From positions 19,968,980-20,032,979 of the forward strand of contig CM029124.1 in assembly GCA_016859345.1 (NCBI GenBank): a DNA stretch of 64,000 nt, written 5' to 3'. How positions within the stretch are numbered: the stretch's first letter is position 1; each line of letters starts with the position of its first letter. Below are positions 1-18,504 of the stretch, in pieces. This stretch comes from Istiophorus platypterus. Taxonomy: Eukaryota > Chordata > Actinopteri > Istiophoriformes > Istiophoridae. Position numbers and translations under genes: made by a program. The notes under the pieces were generated by a model. The model did not search any database. It had not been told where the DNA came from and worked only from the letters and a program-made list of their open reading frames with translations.

Positions 1-940
1 GTCTCGCCTGGATGCCTGTCACATGACTGAGAGGATACTTCCTCCCAGAGAAGTTGCTCTGCGCTGGGTAGCAGAAGAGGTGCGGTGTCTCACAAATAAC
101 ATCTTCACTTTCAGCCTCACCCTTTGCCCTGTTCTCCACCTCTTGTGGAGACACGGGCAGGCCCACTACCCCTCGGCCAGAGGTCAACCCTCGTATGCCG
201 ACCGCAGAGGTATGGCAGTCGGTGAGGTAGCAGAAGAGACTCCCCGCCTCGCTCTCAGTCTGCGGCCTCCAGGGAAAGCTTTCGGCCACTAATTTGAGAG
301 CGGTTGTGCAGCCAGAAGTGAATATCACACAGTACTCCTCAGGGGTGGTGTTAAAATGCTGCAATACCCTGTAAGAAAAGGCTCTGGGTTTTTTTTTTAA
401 AGTCATTTGAACCAGGAAAATACCTTCAAAGGACTCCCAAGGGCCCATCAAAAAGGCCTCTGAGACCCTGAAAACACTCTACCTGTATCTGGCCCTCTCT
501 ATGGTGTCATATGTCAATCTGCTGCTGGGGTTTTGGCTGTGAGGGTTTCCTGTTTGGGAGACAAAACTATTTTAAAGGCTTCAAATTTTATGGTTGAATG
601 AAAATGAAAAATAGCCACATAAAAAACAACACTCAGTGTGGCTCCCCTCACCGTATACATTCCGGGAAATGTCCAAGCTGTAGTCCCTGACCAGCGACTC
701 GGGGTACAGAGTAGTCGCCGCATGATCCAGATATGTAATTCCTGTTTGCGACAAAAACCGCAGCCATGAGCCGTCGACCCGCGACCGCTACCCCGTCCCC
801 TCTACTCACGACTGGACACGATCATTACCTTTAATCCGTGTGAACTCCTGCTCGATCACGTCCTCGAAGTTTCCCCCATAACCGTAGTGACCCCAGAGCC
901 GCTGGAAAGTTTCGAAAGTGCAAAGTTTTTGGAAATCCAT
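1..940 (-). CDS. mocos: Molybdenum cofactor sulfurase, N-terminal part (exons 1-4, cut by window edge)
   Basis: Four coding exons can be spliced by eye on the minus strand: 940-829, 741-652, 549-483 and 368-1 (continuing beyond the edge), all with AG/GT borders and matching phases. They give 212 residues. The protein starts MDFQKLCTF and has YGYGG at 20-23, TYLDHA at 40-45, NPHSQNPSSR at 69-78, FTSGCTTALKLV at 106-117 and FCYPAQSNFSG near the end of the visible part. These are hallmarks of the class V aminotransferase/cysteine desulfurase-like domain of MOCOS. The family uses pyridoxal phosphate to take sulfur from L-cysteine and, through its C-terminal MOSC domain, sulfurates the molybdenum cofactor of xanthine dehydrogenase and aldehyde oxidase. 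The PLP lysine and the MOSC domain lie outside the window. The start is the first in-frame ATG; the frame is open upstream to a TAA but holds only non-ATG codons there. The family call is firm; the symbol follows vertebrate usage. Confidence 0.93.
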
Positions 941-1150
941 CGATCGCTTTTCCGCCGCGGAGAGCAACGGGGCGCAGCGCGGGTCCGCCGCTGCCGCGGC
1001 GGGCGCTTCTAGGCGCACAGCTGCCGGCTCGTCCTCGCTGACATTTTCCTGCAGGGTTTAAATTAATGGTTGAACATGTGCGGGACGGTCAAAGTCCAAC
1101 GCTGACATACGAAAAGACGCAGCTCAGTCACCGGCCCCCAGAGAAGTAGG
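740..1150 (-). promoter_or_regulatory. mocos: CpG-rich promoter region and 5' leader of mocos
   Basis: GC- and CpG-rich DNA surrounds the mocos start codon, in contrast to the AT-rich DNA from about 1,300 onward, as expected of a vertebrate CpG-island promoter. No TATA box stands out. The transcription start cannot be fixed from sequence. It could also serve a divergent plus-strand transcript, since no other promoter-like block is visible before pcbp4 begins at 7.3 kb, but this is inference. Confidence 0.5.
1009..1044 (-). other. Candidate 11-codon upstream ORF in the mocos leader
   Basis: An ATG at 1044-1042 opens an 11-codon frame (MSARTSRQLCA) ending in TAG at 1011-1009. It lies about 70 nt before the mocos start and is in a different frame. 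It matters only if transcription starts above 1,044, which the sequence cannot show. Confidence 0.35.
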
Positions 1151-1159
1151 CTTTACAGG

Positions 1160-2050
1160 AAGCGGGCACCTGGATAGACTGGAGAAATAAAGTCGGAACC
1201 ATCATGTGACAAAGTTTTTTCCCTCTCTCCTCCCACCACGAAGTAAAGTCTGTGGAGATGCCTGAATAATGAGCGGACAAAAGCTAGTTAACATGGCAAA
1301 AGAACGCAAACATCTTTTATATGTATATTTTCAAATGTTGGTAGGATGACTCATTATTTCTCTCTATATGATTACATATATTTAGATAAATATGTATTTC
1401 TCACACGATTAACAGCTAGAAATTTATATAACAGAAATGTTCGTTTTGTACCAAAATGCCTATATCTGCATATTTATAATATACATAAATTGTATATACC
1501 GTGTCATATTGTATACACATATGTGTTCAAGATTAAAAAAAAAAAACACAAACAAACATGTATTTGACATATGTTGTGTTATTACTTTATAAAAAGGTAT
1601 GTGGTCAGGTTTCGTAAAAAAACTCATTCCTTATACAATGTGGAAAATGAAATGATTCTGTCTAATGCATTTGTAGTTACATGTTTTCTATTACACAGAG
1701 GTAAAAGATCCTTCGAGACTTAATCCAAAAGGTACGGTATGAAAGAGGTTTCATTACATCCACGTTTTATAGAAAATAAGTATTTGGTTGCTATAAATAT
1801 TGGACATAGTTGAAACACCTGGTTTTGCCATATTATGAAATATAAATGTTATATACTGTGAATGCAAATGTACTGTATGTGACTCATATGCCAGGGATAC
1901 CGGTGAAAGACGTGTATTGACACATACTCCGTGTATGTAATTTTCATAAATGGTGATATATCAAATTTTTTGTGTTATTTCAGGCTACCAGACCAAAAAA
2001 GTTGTATTATTGCTGAGCACATATTATGATGAAAGGGCCAAGTAAGTATT
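1160..2050. other. AT-rich non-coding spacer
   Basis: AT-rich DNA with many short TATA/ATAT runs between the mocos promoter and the tandem duplication. Open frames here are low-complexity (Y/I/K/N-rich) and have no splice or family support. Nothing else was recognised. Confidence 0.6.
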
Positions 2051-2059
2051 ATATCTATT

Positions 2060-3420
2060 CTTTAGGTACTTACTCAAGGTACCCTTGCTTCCTCATGTTT
2101 TTCATGGTATTTCTTCCAAGAAATTTAAACTCTGCCCTGCTTTCAATGACTTTGATAATTACACCATCAATTTACTTTTCAATTTTTATTGATCTTCATT
2201 CTTTAACCCCTACTCATGGTCCTAAACCTGAAAATGGCCTTTAAAAAAAGGAAAGAATAGCACTCTACAGAATTACCTTCATCATTCATTCATTCACACT
2301 TGATCATTTTAATCATAGAACAACAAAGAAATTGTACTGAAATCCTCAGGAGTAAAAGTAATGTTTCTTCAGATTTATGATAGACATTAAAGTTTAGCAC
2401 AGATATTGATGAACAAACTCCATGAAAGTTATATAATAGCATTCATTATGACTGCAACTATAACCCCTTCAATTTAAATTTCTTTTAAAGTCTGCTCCTT
2501 CCAGGAAATTTGAAATCTTCACAGCGTGTAGTAACTGTAACTGATTACACCAGCAAGTCTCGGTAATCGAGTCACAGTAATTCCACTACACATAATCCCC
2601 ATCTTTTATACTCAATGAAATACAAAGTACAGAAGGGAGTCAATGACATAAAATGGTTGGTATAAAAAAGCTTGAAACAATATTGATTAGCTCACATTAT
2701 TCCAGCATTATGATTACTTTGTGTCAGGTTTATAGACTTGTTATTATCAAAGCCTAGGTCAGGTAATGATGAAGGAACCATGTATATATCACATCCATCC
2801 TTCTACCATTCTTTGAATTTAGGTAAAATTAGTGCAACTATGACCCTTTTTTTTTCATTTTTCAGGCTATTCCCAATTTGAAATCTACCCTGTTTTCAGT
2901 AACAGTAACCGATTACACCAGCAGGTCTCAGTAATCACTTCACAGTAATCCCATTACATATAATCCCTGACTCTTTAATCTCATTGACACACAAGGTACA
3001 TGAAGGAGAGGAAATTAGTCACAAGTGATTGGCATGAAATGCCTGATCATCTCATGGGCTCCGAGGGAGAGAAATAACTGTCAGAAAGTTGCCCTTGACA
3101 GCTTTGATGGCTTTGTTGTGGCTCGATTCTGTTTTCTGTGTGGACACAGAAAGCCACCGTGTTGTACAACCTTTATTATTCTTTTATAGAGTTTCACTGA
3201 CCTTCATTCTATAACCTCAAATCTTAACAAAGATTGAAAAAAAATCTCTTAAAAAGTGAGGCATGGCAAAATATCCAAGGATTATCTTCACATCTCTGTT
3301 CTCATGAGGACATTCAGTTCTTTTAATCTTAGAAATATAAATTGGAAGTAGTATTGAAATCCTGGTTGAGAAATGAATGTAATGTGGCCTGCTTAGATGT
3401 CTGATAGACTGCCATGAGGC
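2060..3420. repeat. Old imperfect tandem duplication, units about 370-390 bp
   Basis: A similar stretch running from an AATTT(A/G)AA(A/C)TCT-like start to GATTACACC occurs three times, at about 2,120, 2,507 and 2,877. The second and third copies continue in parallel for about 150 bp: ACACCAGCA(A/G)GTCTC, then GTAATC, TCACAGTAAT(T/C)CC and ATAATCCC. A flanking block is also duplicated: CTTCATTCT(T/A)TAAC at about 2,190 and 3,203, followed in both copies by ACTGAAATCCT/TTGAAATCCT and later by ATG(T/A)TGATAGAC-like text near 2,383 and 3,402. The copies have diverged substantially, so the duplication is old. It could be a duplicated non-coding element or a decayed repeat. No coding potential was seen. 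Confidence 0.65.
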
Positions 3421-5730
3421 TCACAGCAGCCATCATTGTCTCCGTGCAACGCACTGAATAGTAATTAAATATGCCACTTATGCTTCACTGATTCATTTCC
3501 TTCACAATTTTGAAGCTCAGCTGAATACATTTTTCTGTGCAGAAGGGCTTTATTGTATCCAGTATGGCCTCATTACAAGGGCAGAGGGGCTTGGTGTGGG
3601 GGAGGGCAGAGGCAGGGAGGAGGGGGAGAAGCACCCCATGAAGACATTGTGCTTAACATCACTAAATAACTCAAATGCCACATTGTCCTTCCCAGCCCTC
3701 AATTAGTCGGGTTCCTTGTTCAAAGCACTGATTTCATACAGGGAGATTTATTTTTAGAGAAAATCCGGCCCTGTGCAGGCAGGAAGCTCTCTGAAAATCT
3801 AATGAAGAACACAGCAGTCCTGCAGAGTTGTTAGTCATGAGCAACATCAGTTAACAAAGCTTCTCTTCTGTGTGTCTCTGTGTGTTTTGATGACTGCAAA
3901 AGGCTAGACCTTCCCATTTTTATTTTTTTTTTTGTTGTGGTGGCTGAAACTGTAGCTTGCTCTATCTATGCTGGACAGTGTCCAGGCAAAGAGCCTCTTT
4001 GCCCTGCCCTCAGGCCTCTTCGGCTTGTGGATCTCCGTGCGGAGGAACGCCTCTTTGGTGCCTGTGACAGGGAGAATTAGGCAAGAGATGCGGGTTCACT
4101 TGCCCTGCGTAGGGGCTTATCTTGGGCTAAGCTGAGGGACTAATAGCAAAGCCAACCTCCGCTCCAGCCGGTCTGAGGGCACAGGGAGCCATCTGTCCAC
4201 TCTGTGGATAACTAACAAAGGGGGCAAACATTGAACACGGACTACAAAGTAAAAGGCCGTTCATTTTGGAGATATCAGAAAATAAAGAAGAGGAGCAAGC
4301 ATTTTGTGTATAAGGTCAGTACTTGATAGTAATCATTCTTGTTGCATTACAGGTCTTTCACTAAGCCAAAGACAGACGGATTCAGACTGTTCACAGCTCA
4401 GTTACTGTGGGAAAAATGTTGCAAACTGTAGTAATGTTGAGGTTCAGCGTGACAGAAAGGGGAACTTTGTGTAACTTTTAATTCAGGCTTCCCTTTTGGC
4501 TCTGTGCATTTAAAGGGAGCTAAAGAACAGGAGGCATTGTTTTAATACACTACTCCTGACTCCCATTTGGTTTAGTTAATTTGAGCTGGTTGTTTTTCTG
4601 TGCTCTGCTGTGTTGTAGATTGTGTTGCACTTAGATTTTGTTGGACTCTTAAATTCAGAGATAGTCTGAGTCTAGAATTAATATCACATTAAACCAGACA
4701 TGTGATGAATCTCAAACACAGTAACCCTTGTGTTGAGGGAGGAATGCCATGCTGTAAGGCCCCATGCTCATAGACTAATATGTGGGGCCTCAGAAATAGT
4801 TATAAATAGAACATTCGTTTAGATATTCAAGAGGCAATTACTGATACATTAGTAGAAAGTTTTCATTATGATAAAGGTAAAATATTTGAACCGTTCTTTC
4901 AAAATGTATGGATTTTTGTTTAAATTAAGATCTGTTTAGGAGGTTTGTTCCTAAAATGTAAAATACATTAATCTTTTCATAACAATCTTCAGAATGTTAT
5001 AGAATTCTTTGTTTCAGCCTAAAATTTCAATGCTTATTCAAATATAACTCTTCAAGTAATCCACTTAGACACTGTTCTCCTATTCTATCAAGGATTAAAG
5101 CTGTGGTTTTCATTGTCTGAAACACATTTCTGCCCGTCAGTGCTCATGGAACCGTGTTCCTGTAGATTATCTGTTTTATCATGTATACTCTGTGGGTGCT
5201 GTTGTGCACCAGTGTTTTGTTCCGAAGTCTTGAGTGGGCGCTGACGTGCCAGAGGTGACAGAAATGGGTCAAAAGGGTCTTAGCATTAACCAAACAAATC
5301 CTGGCCCATAGGATTAGACAAAGATGTTGCTGTTTATTTAATGTATTCATTGTAACTTTATAATGATACACAAAAGGGAGAATAGTTCTGAGTCATGTTA
5401 ACAGAAAGGCACCCTCCATTTATTCAAGATATGGTGTAGATTAAGTCCTTTAGCTCAATCTGGTATTATCAACACTGGAATGTGCTAGAATAATATCTTA
5501 TTGTAAACTCAGTTGGTGGAAAGCCATGTTTTATTTGTCCATTACCCCACTGATGCTGGGACACTTCATCCAATAAACATTGACAACTGTGTTATCATCA
5601 AATTTAGCATGCTTGTGTCAAATTCATTCATTTTTGGCCCCTTTTTTTAGGTGTGGAATGGCGGCAGAGAGCTCAGTATTCATTGGTTTGTGTAAGTATC
5701 TAAGGCGGGGTCTGTGGAGGGGTCAGAGGT
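3421..5730. other. Non-coding spacer
   Basis: No credible gene. The only compositional feature is a purine-rich G/A tract at about 3,590-3,635. Open frames are short and lack splice signals or recognisable motifs. Confidence 0.55.
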
Positions 5731-5736
5731 CATATG

Positions 5737-6042
5737 TTAAAGGAATAGTAAAGGAAATACAGTGGGCTTGTTTAGAGTTAGATGAGAGGAAAGATACTGC
5801 TCTATTATTTGTCCGATAGTACAAAGCTAACTTTTTGCACACTGGTGTTTGTATTTGGATTTTCTTAACTGTGGACAGAGCAAGATTAACTTCTCCGAGT
5901 TTCCAGCCTTTTTGCAAAGCTAAGATAACTGGCTGTCTTTAGTTTCATATTTACTGTACACACATGAGAGTGGTGTCTTTTTATCTAACTCCCCACCAGA
6001 AAGTAGATAAGTGTTCCCAAAATGTTGAACTATTGCTTTAAA
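5737..6042. mobile_element. Complete inverted-repeat (MITE-like) element, copy 1
   Basis: The left end TTAAAGGAATAG, followed by GGAAATAC and GAGTTAGATGAGAGGAAAGATAC-like sequence (to about 5,800), matches the reverse complement of the right end (about 5,976-6,042: ATCTAACTCCCC, AGAAAGTAGATAAG, CCCAAAATGTTGAAC, TATTGCTTTAAA). The long terminal inverted repeats flank a short core with no transposase. From memory of percomorph genomes this is a very common interspersed family; I do not assign a Repbase name. Two related copies lie at 12.2 and 60.2 kb. Confidence 0.75.
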
Positions 6043-7332
6043 AATTATAAGTGTCATGTTAGAACCCTGGAGTAAGATTGAATTAAACTCTGGATTAACT
6101 AGAAACACTTCATACACACTCACCAACAGCATGTTCCCTCCTCCCTTCGGACATCGCCAAGGTCCCAGCAAGTAGATCTACCAGGATATTTTAGGTGACA
6201 TTTCCCGTGTGACCGGCTACTCAGATGGTCCAGAATCCAAGCCGCCCCTAATTAAATTACTTTTTTTCATCTAGACTATTTTATTTACTAGTTACAAATT
6301 CTTCATCTGAGTCAATTTTCTTCGTCTCAGCTTTATCAATCCTGGTGTTAATATCTGTAATAAAAGGTAAAAGCATTTTCAGAACCATGGTGACCTAATA
6401 AACAAGGTGACTTTGGTCCTTTTTAGACTCCAGATCTTTAATTCTCTCTGTCTGTCATGGTGCAATAAGATTCCTACACTGCACTGAGACATTCTTTATT
6501 TGTTCTGCAAATATAATAGATTGGATACGCGGCCGCAACAGAGCCGACTCTGTTTGGTGTCAGTGTGATATTAAGAGACAGTCACACACATCACTTGATC
6601 CTCAGGCCTCCATTGCACAAGCAGCTTCCTTTGTATCTTATCTTATCCAAGGGAGTCACACAACTTGTATTTAGCCGGAACTAAAGACACCGTCCCATGT
6701 GAAGATTGCACCTAGTGATAGGCTTATCTTCCCCTACTCACAACTACACGATCAGATGACAAACAACAATGGTCCACAACTCTTCAGAGAGCACCTCATC
6801 CCCAATAACCCCCCCCCCGCCAAAAAAAAAGTTACTAGTTATTTTACAATCTCTTTAGTTAAGGTAATGGTCCATAACATTTTTAAATGGAGATCTCTTT
6901 TATCGCTACTGCTGACTGTTTTAACAGTGGTGATGCAGCTGACACCAAGTTCATGAAAGCATTTCCACTCATTGCGTCTGGTAGCTCTTTGTTAGGAAAA
7001 GCTTGTTGAGCACAGGGAATAATACATTTCACCTTTCCTGCAGCCATAGCAGTTTGACTTTAATAAACAGAAGACGGACAGAGTAGTAAGAATGAGCAGT
7101 GATGAAGACCACAATCACTTGACAGACAAAGAAAAGACTGTGAGTTGACTGAAACTTAAAGGTTATCAAAATTAAGCACCATACTCTCCACTTTTAACTG
7201 TTTTGACTCCATAATAAGATGAATAAAAATACATTTGGATTTTGCAGAACATCTCCCTAACTCTAGAGATAATTCTCTGAACCACCTGAAATACTCAAGA
7301 GCTGATTTGTGACAAAGTCTTTCTTTTTGCAG
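6043..7332. other. Non-coding DNA upstream of the pcbp4 coding exons
   Basis: No coding exon was recognised. A pyrimidine tract plus CAG at about 7,030-7,043 and a GTAAGA at 7,085 could bound a small non-coding 5' exon of pcbp4 (about 7,044-7,084), but nothing else supports it. A C-run lies near 6,801. Confidence 0.4.
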
Positions 7333-7365
7333 AGTGTTCACTGTAAAGTTTTGAAAACACAGACG
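7333..7365 (+). other. pcbp4: pcbp4 5' UTR part of the first coding exon
   Basis: A strong polypyrimidine tract and TTTGCAG end at 7332, so the coding exon begins with about 33 nt of leader. An acceptor here means at least one non-coding exon lies upstream, not located with confidence. Confidence 0.7.
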
Positions 7366-13820
<6,455 letters not shown>

Positions 13821-14770
13821 TGTCTGCTTTTGAGCCCTAGTCAGTGTAGCCGACTGGTAAGACATTAGCAAAATATGTCAAATTATTTAACATTAAGGAT
13901 ATAGGCTTAAAAATAGCTTACACCAGTGTGTGTAAGTTTTGCAAGTGTAGCACTTGTTTTCCATAAATCAGGAGAAAGGATGGTAGTATCAAAACAAACA
14001 TGTCCTCATTAATTAGAGCAGGCAGCAGAGGTGAATAACAAATCAGTATTATCTTACCAACACGCATTACAATTCCTGTGAGTAACTCAGGCTTGTATTA
14101 GTATCCGAGAAAAAGATTTTTCTCACATGGATCCATGTTACAGGGCTTTATATGAAGACTTACACCAGGAGATGTGTTTTCCTTGATGCAAATATTGAAT
14201 TAGTTTTTTAACTGTGTAACTAGTTTACAAAAGGTTTTTGTTAGTGAATACAAACTAGTATCATAAGACATGGTATTTTGTTTGTTGGCAGCAGGCTATT
14301 AAAATGTTTGTCTTGTACAATAGAAGTCAGTGTGTTAAGTATTTCGTTTAACAAGGATTGCTCCACTCTCCTGTCATATTTCCCCCTTTCCTTCACTATA
14401 GGCTCTCCTCAGTGCTAACAGGCTTGGGTGTTCTGTAGTAGCGCTGCACTGTTGCAGTTCTGATGGGATTATCCTAAAGCCACACTGGATTCTAGTGGAT
14501 TTCACTCTACACAGTAATCCTGTAGAGCGGGACTGGCCTAACTAACTCATTTATTGTTTCTGTATGCTAGCGTGTTTCTTATTTTTTTTCTCCAACCTAA
14601 ATGAGTTGAATGCTTCAACTTTCAGCATCTGAAATGGTAGCTGAGCAATTATTGTAATAAATGTTTTATTCATGTGTTTCTGGTTTGGGTCCACCCCCAG
14701 ACAATGCAGATTTGTTATATTTGCTGATGAAATGACTGAAATAAACTGGATTTTTTATGACTGCAAGTTT
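13821..14770 (+). other. pcbp4: pcbp4 3' UTR with two polyadenylation signals
   Basis: After the TGA at 13818-13820 there are AATAAA hexamers at 14656-14661 and 14740-14745. The second is followed by a GT-rich stretch suitable as a downstream element, so the transcript end is placed at about 14,770. Confidence 0.6.
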
Positions 14771-14779
14771 GGTTGGTTT

Positions 14780-17020
14780 GTTCTAATTTTCGCTGATGTA
14801 GAAAATCGTTTACAATTTTGCTCAATACTACGACCCCTGTATACAAACACCAGCTCTGAGGATTTAGGCATTTTTTTAAATGTAAGTTAATTATATATAA
14901 ATCGCGACCACACCAGCATTTAAGCTATCTTGTATAAAATATTGTGTCTGAAAGAGGCCCAAAAAGGTTTTGGTTTAAAGAAAAAACATTTTTTGAATAT
15001 GAGTATGGTAAACTTCGCATGCACACAGTGGATAAGGAATTTGAGCACCTGCCAGGATATGATGTGGTATTTACTGAATTTTCACACTATGTTGATGTGG
15101 ATCATTGAGATACACTGTAACTGAAATTGTACCTGAAACTGAAGTGGATATTTTCCCAAGAGTTTGTCTGAAACCCAAAGTGTAGACACAGCAGGGTGTG
15201 AAGCTCATAGCAAACAGATACTTTTCTCCACCTTTGATTTTTTTTTTCTCCAAATATGCGAGATAATGTGCCTCCACAGCCTGCACATGTAAAACATAGA
15301 ACAGCAGTGATACTGAAATGTAGAAAACATCAGAAGGCACTAACAGTGGCCATTAGCGCAGTGCAGCACACAGACGTGTAGAAACTTTGGCAGGTATACA
15401 AAGAAGACTGTGCACAAACTAGTCCATGGTGGATGCAGTTTGTTTATGGCAGAGGGCACAAAGCTCCTGCCCAAACAAACTTTTTTTTCCCCATCTGCAC
15501 TGCCTAGAAAAACAGAAGCAAACTTGGACTAACCTCACAGTAAATATTCAACACATGCTGTGGTAAAATTCTCACGGGTCCCGAGAAAAGAACGACTTAA
15601 CCTCCAGGTGTCTGCTCAAGCATACTGCTAATGGGTAGGTGGGATAGAGTCTAGCCGCTCCTTTTTCCTCTGTGGCCCTGCCGTCCTGTCCCACTTTACC
15701 CCTGCCCCTCTGTGTGAATCTGATTCACCCCCTTCTCACTGTAAAAGCCAGGGGTTGGGCATTTCTGAGCCATGTGGGCCATTTCCAGAGCAGGGCTTGA
15801 AATGCTGAAGTGGAGATAATCAATAGTTAATGGGGGCAGAAATGTAATGACAGTGAAGGATGACATTTCAACCTCGGGGAAGGTGTAGCAGCAGAGAACA
15901 GGGCTGCGTGTACACTGATGTGTGCCCAGGGCAGTTATGAGTTCACAGCTGGCTTCTAATGCTATATTAATGATTTCCTTTTTCAACCTGACACAGGCAG
16001 GAGTGAGGGGCCCCATTTCTGAAGCTCGCTGCCATCGTGCACTTTTGAAAGGCAATTTAGTGGTAAATAAGTAAATAAATAAACATTTTAGGTGCATAAC
16101 TACTTGAGGATTTGTGGCAATTTGGGAGGCAAGGCTGTTTCTCAATGCCTGATGAATAATCACTGCAATAATCAATACCAAATATTCCTCTGGGGACAGA
16201 CCCAAGAGTCTATGGCGTCTTATTGTATTTTTCACTTTGTCTCTGGTATTCCCTCAGCTGTTTTCTGTAGTACTTTTATATGCGAGTGTTTTTGTGATAA
16301 AGCCTAAATACTTATAGAAATACTTCAAGTAAACGGTAATACTATGATCTTCTTATAGGAACTTATCATGTTTTTATGATATAATGAATAGTTCTGTAGA
16401 CCTAGACGTTACATTGTTTTTTTTTCATCTATTGCAATCCTATCATATTTTTTAGAGCATCCCTGCTCATGTGTCTTTGATACCGTCGAGATCTGTAGGC
16501 ATCCGTCATGCTGTATGTTGCCTGTGTGCATGCAGGCTTTGAAACCTGGGACACTGAGCTCACGTCTTCGGTATTGCTCTGTTTTTGCAAGTTTGAGATG
16601 TTTTAGCTAGACCTGAGGGGAGTTTTCACTCTGCCAGTGGTGCAAGATGTAAAAGCAGCAATATCATTGTATAAAACATAGCCTAGTCCTGCATTCATGA
16701 AGAACTAGTAAGGTAAAAGTACAGCAAAATTGGACCTAAAGTGTAAAATTGTACCTGTGTACCCACTGTGAAGGCAAACTGGTCTCTGTAGGAGGTGTAA
16801 TTTATATGATAATACTGGATTACTACTACTGAGGCATTACCATATAATGTTGCAGATGGTTATCTTACAGTATATATATATAATATAATTATTATTTATA
16901 TATATTATTGGTGGTTTTACTTTTTTCTACGGCAGCCAGTTGTCTGCCTGAGACAACCAATGGATGGATCATGAAGACCCCAGTCTCTTCTGAACCATCC
17001 CTCCTCATGTCCCCTGGTGT
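14780..17020. other. Spacer between pcbp4 and vwc2
   Basis: No gene recognised. A minus-strand open stretch at 16,235-15,696 (about 179 codons) does not start with ATG and has no recognisable motif. An AT-repeat patch lies at about 16,870-16,912. Confidence 0.5.
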
Positions 17021-17029
17021 CCGGTCCTC

Positions 17030-17740
17030 AGGTATCACAGTGACCGTCGGCGTCACCTACGGTTTTTAATTCCCCCTCCTCGTCTCCGACGCGCTTTGTT
17101 CTTTTTCTCACAAATTACTCAGGGGCCAAGCTGTGCCGCGGAAACGACTTCCTAACGCGAGATAATGAAGTAAAGTCGTTAATCAGAGCGGAGTGACTGA
17201 ACCTCATGAACCGAGCTGTGAAACATCCGCCCGGCTAATTGTCTGCCTGTTGTTTCCTCGGCCGCTTTAAACGGCTCCATCTAGCGGCCTGTGCGCGGCG
17301 CCGGCGCGCCATCGCCCCCACTCCATCCCCACTCCATCGCGCCTCCACCCTCCCACCCTCCACCCCTCCGTATTTTATTTATTTATTTATTTTTTTGGGC
17401 CAACCGTGAGAAGTAAAGTGCCAGCGCGGAGCAGCGGAGCATCAGTGGCTGCGCGGCACTTGCGGAGGGAGGCGGAGGATCGCCGGACGCCCAGCGCGTC
17501 CTCTCACTCGCCGGCGCCGTGAAAGTTGAGGGGCGACACGCTGTTGACCCGTGAGCCTCCTCCGGGGGGGACCTGTGCGGTGGACGGGCTTTGGGAGCTT
17601 CCACCTCCTCGCTGCTGACCATTTGTTGCTGGGTTGTTGTTGTATTTTTTTTTTAGCTGCGCTGTCCAACAGTCTAAAGGGCTGTTATTTTCAGCCTAGG
17701 GCACTGACGGATTCGGAGGGACTCAATAGGAGGATCGCAG
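17030..17740 (+). promoter_or_regulatory. vwc2: CpG-rich promoter and probable non-coding exon 1 of vwc2
   Basis: This is one of three GC/CpG-rich blocks in the window (for example GCGCGGCGCCGGCGCGCC at about 17,292). It ends at a good donor, GATCGCAG|GTGAAT, at 17,740/17,741. The first coding exon of vwc2 opens with a splice acceptor at 24,906-24,908, so a 5' non-coding exon is required, and this is the only promoter-like block upstream on the right strand. Assignment to vwc2 is inference. No ATG was seen between about 17,600 and the donor. Confidence 0.5.
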
Positions 17741-18329
17741 GTGAATTATACAATTTTTTTGCTCTGTGTGTGTTTGTGTTTGAGTGTGTGCAAGTGGAGA
17801 TGCCGCTTTTTAATTCATGCTGGACTGAAATTGCTTGAATGCACAGGTTTCACATTAACTTTGGGAATGAATTACCATGAAGATTTCTTTTTTTTTTTTT
17901 TTTTAATCACTCGAGGTTACAGTAAAGCCACCGTGACTGCTTGAAAATTACAATGCATTCATCACAAAAACCTTTATATGCAAGTGAGCCTGATGTGGAA
18001 AACTAATGCAGATTGTTGAAATCTGCACAAAAAGGCTGCTGCACCTGTAGAGGCTTGGTGGGTGTTAGCGTAAATGAGCTGTCTTGGTGTTTTGATGTAA
18101 ACAGGACTGGGGGATGCTCTAAGAAGCATCAGAGATTTCAGTGTCTGCACAAAGACTCTGCTTGCTTTACACACTTTGAGATCCAACAACCAGTCAACAC
18201 AGCTTCTGACAGGAGACTAGGCAGCCCAGCACGTACTACAATGCATCCGGCATAAATCCATAGTTTGCAGCAAAGTAGATGGTAGTATGATGATATGGTC
18301 TTTTTTGGAAAATATTACTGCTTTTTGGT

Positions 18330-18351
18330 TTTTTTTTTTGGGGGGGGGGGT
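18330..18351. repeat. Poly-T/poly-G run
   Basis: A run of T directly followed by a run of about ten G in the first part of vwc2 intron 1. Confidence 0.8.
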
Positions 18352-18467
18352 AAGTGTTGTTTTTACCTCTAGGATCACTAAATGGGTATTTATTCACATC
18401 TTTCTTTAAATGTCAATACATTTTCAGGGTGTGACACTCAGGACTTTGGCACAAGCCAAAAAGGCTG

Positions 18468-18503
<36 letters not shown>
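18468..18503. repeat. (CAT)n microsatellite
   Basis: About twelve perfect CAT units in vwc2 intron 1. Confidence 0.95.

Positions 18504-18504
<1 letters not shown>

Noticed and set aside
941..1018. N-terminal extension of mocos starting at 1018
   Set aside because: The codon there is GTG, not ATG. The first in-frame ATG is at 940-938 and gives the expected family start.
1346..1567. Tyr/Ile/Lys-rich plus-strand frame
   Set aside because: Low-complexity AT-rich DNA; no family match recognised.
7044..7084. Possible non-coding 5' mini-exon of pcbp4
   Set aside because: Acceptor- and donor-like bases exist, but nothing else distinguishes it; left as a possibility only.
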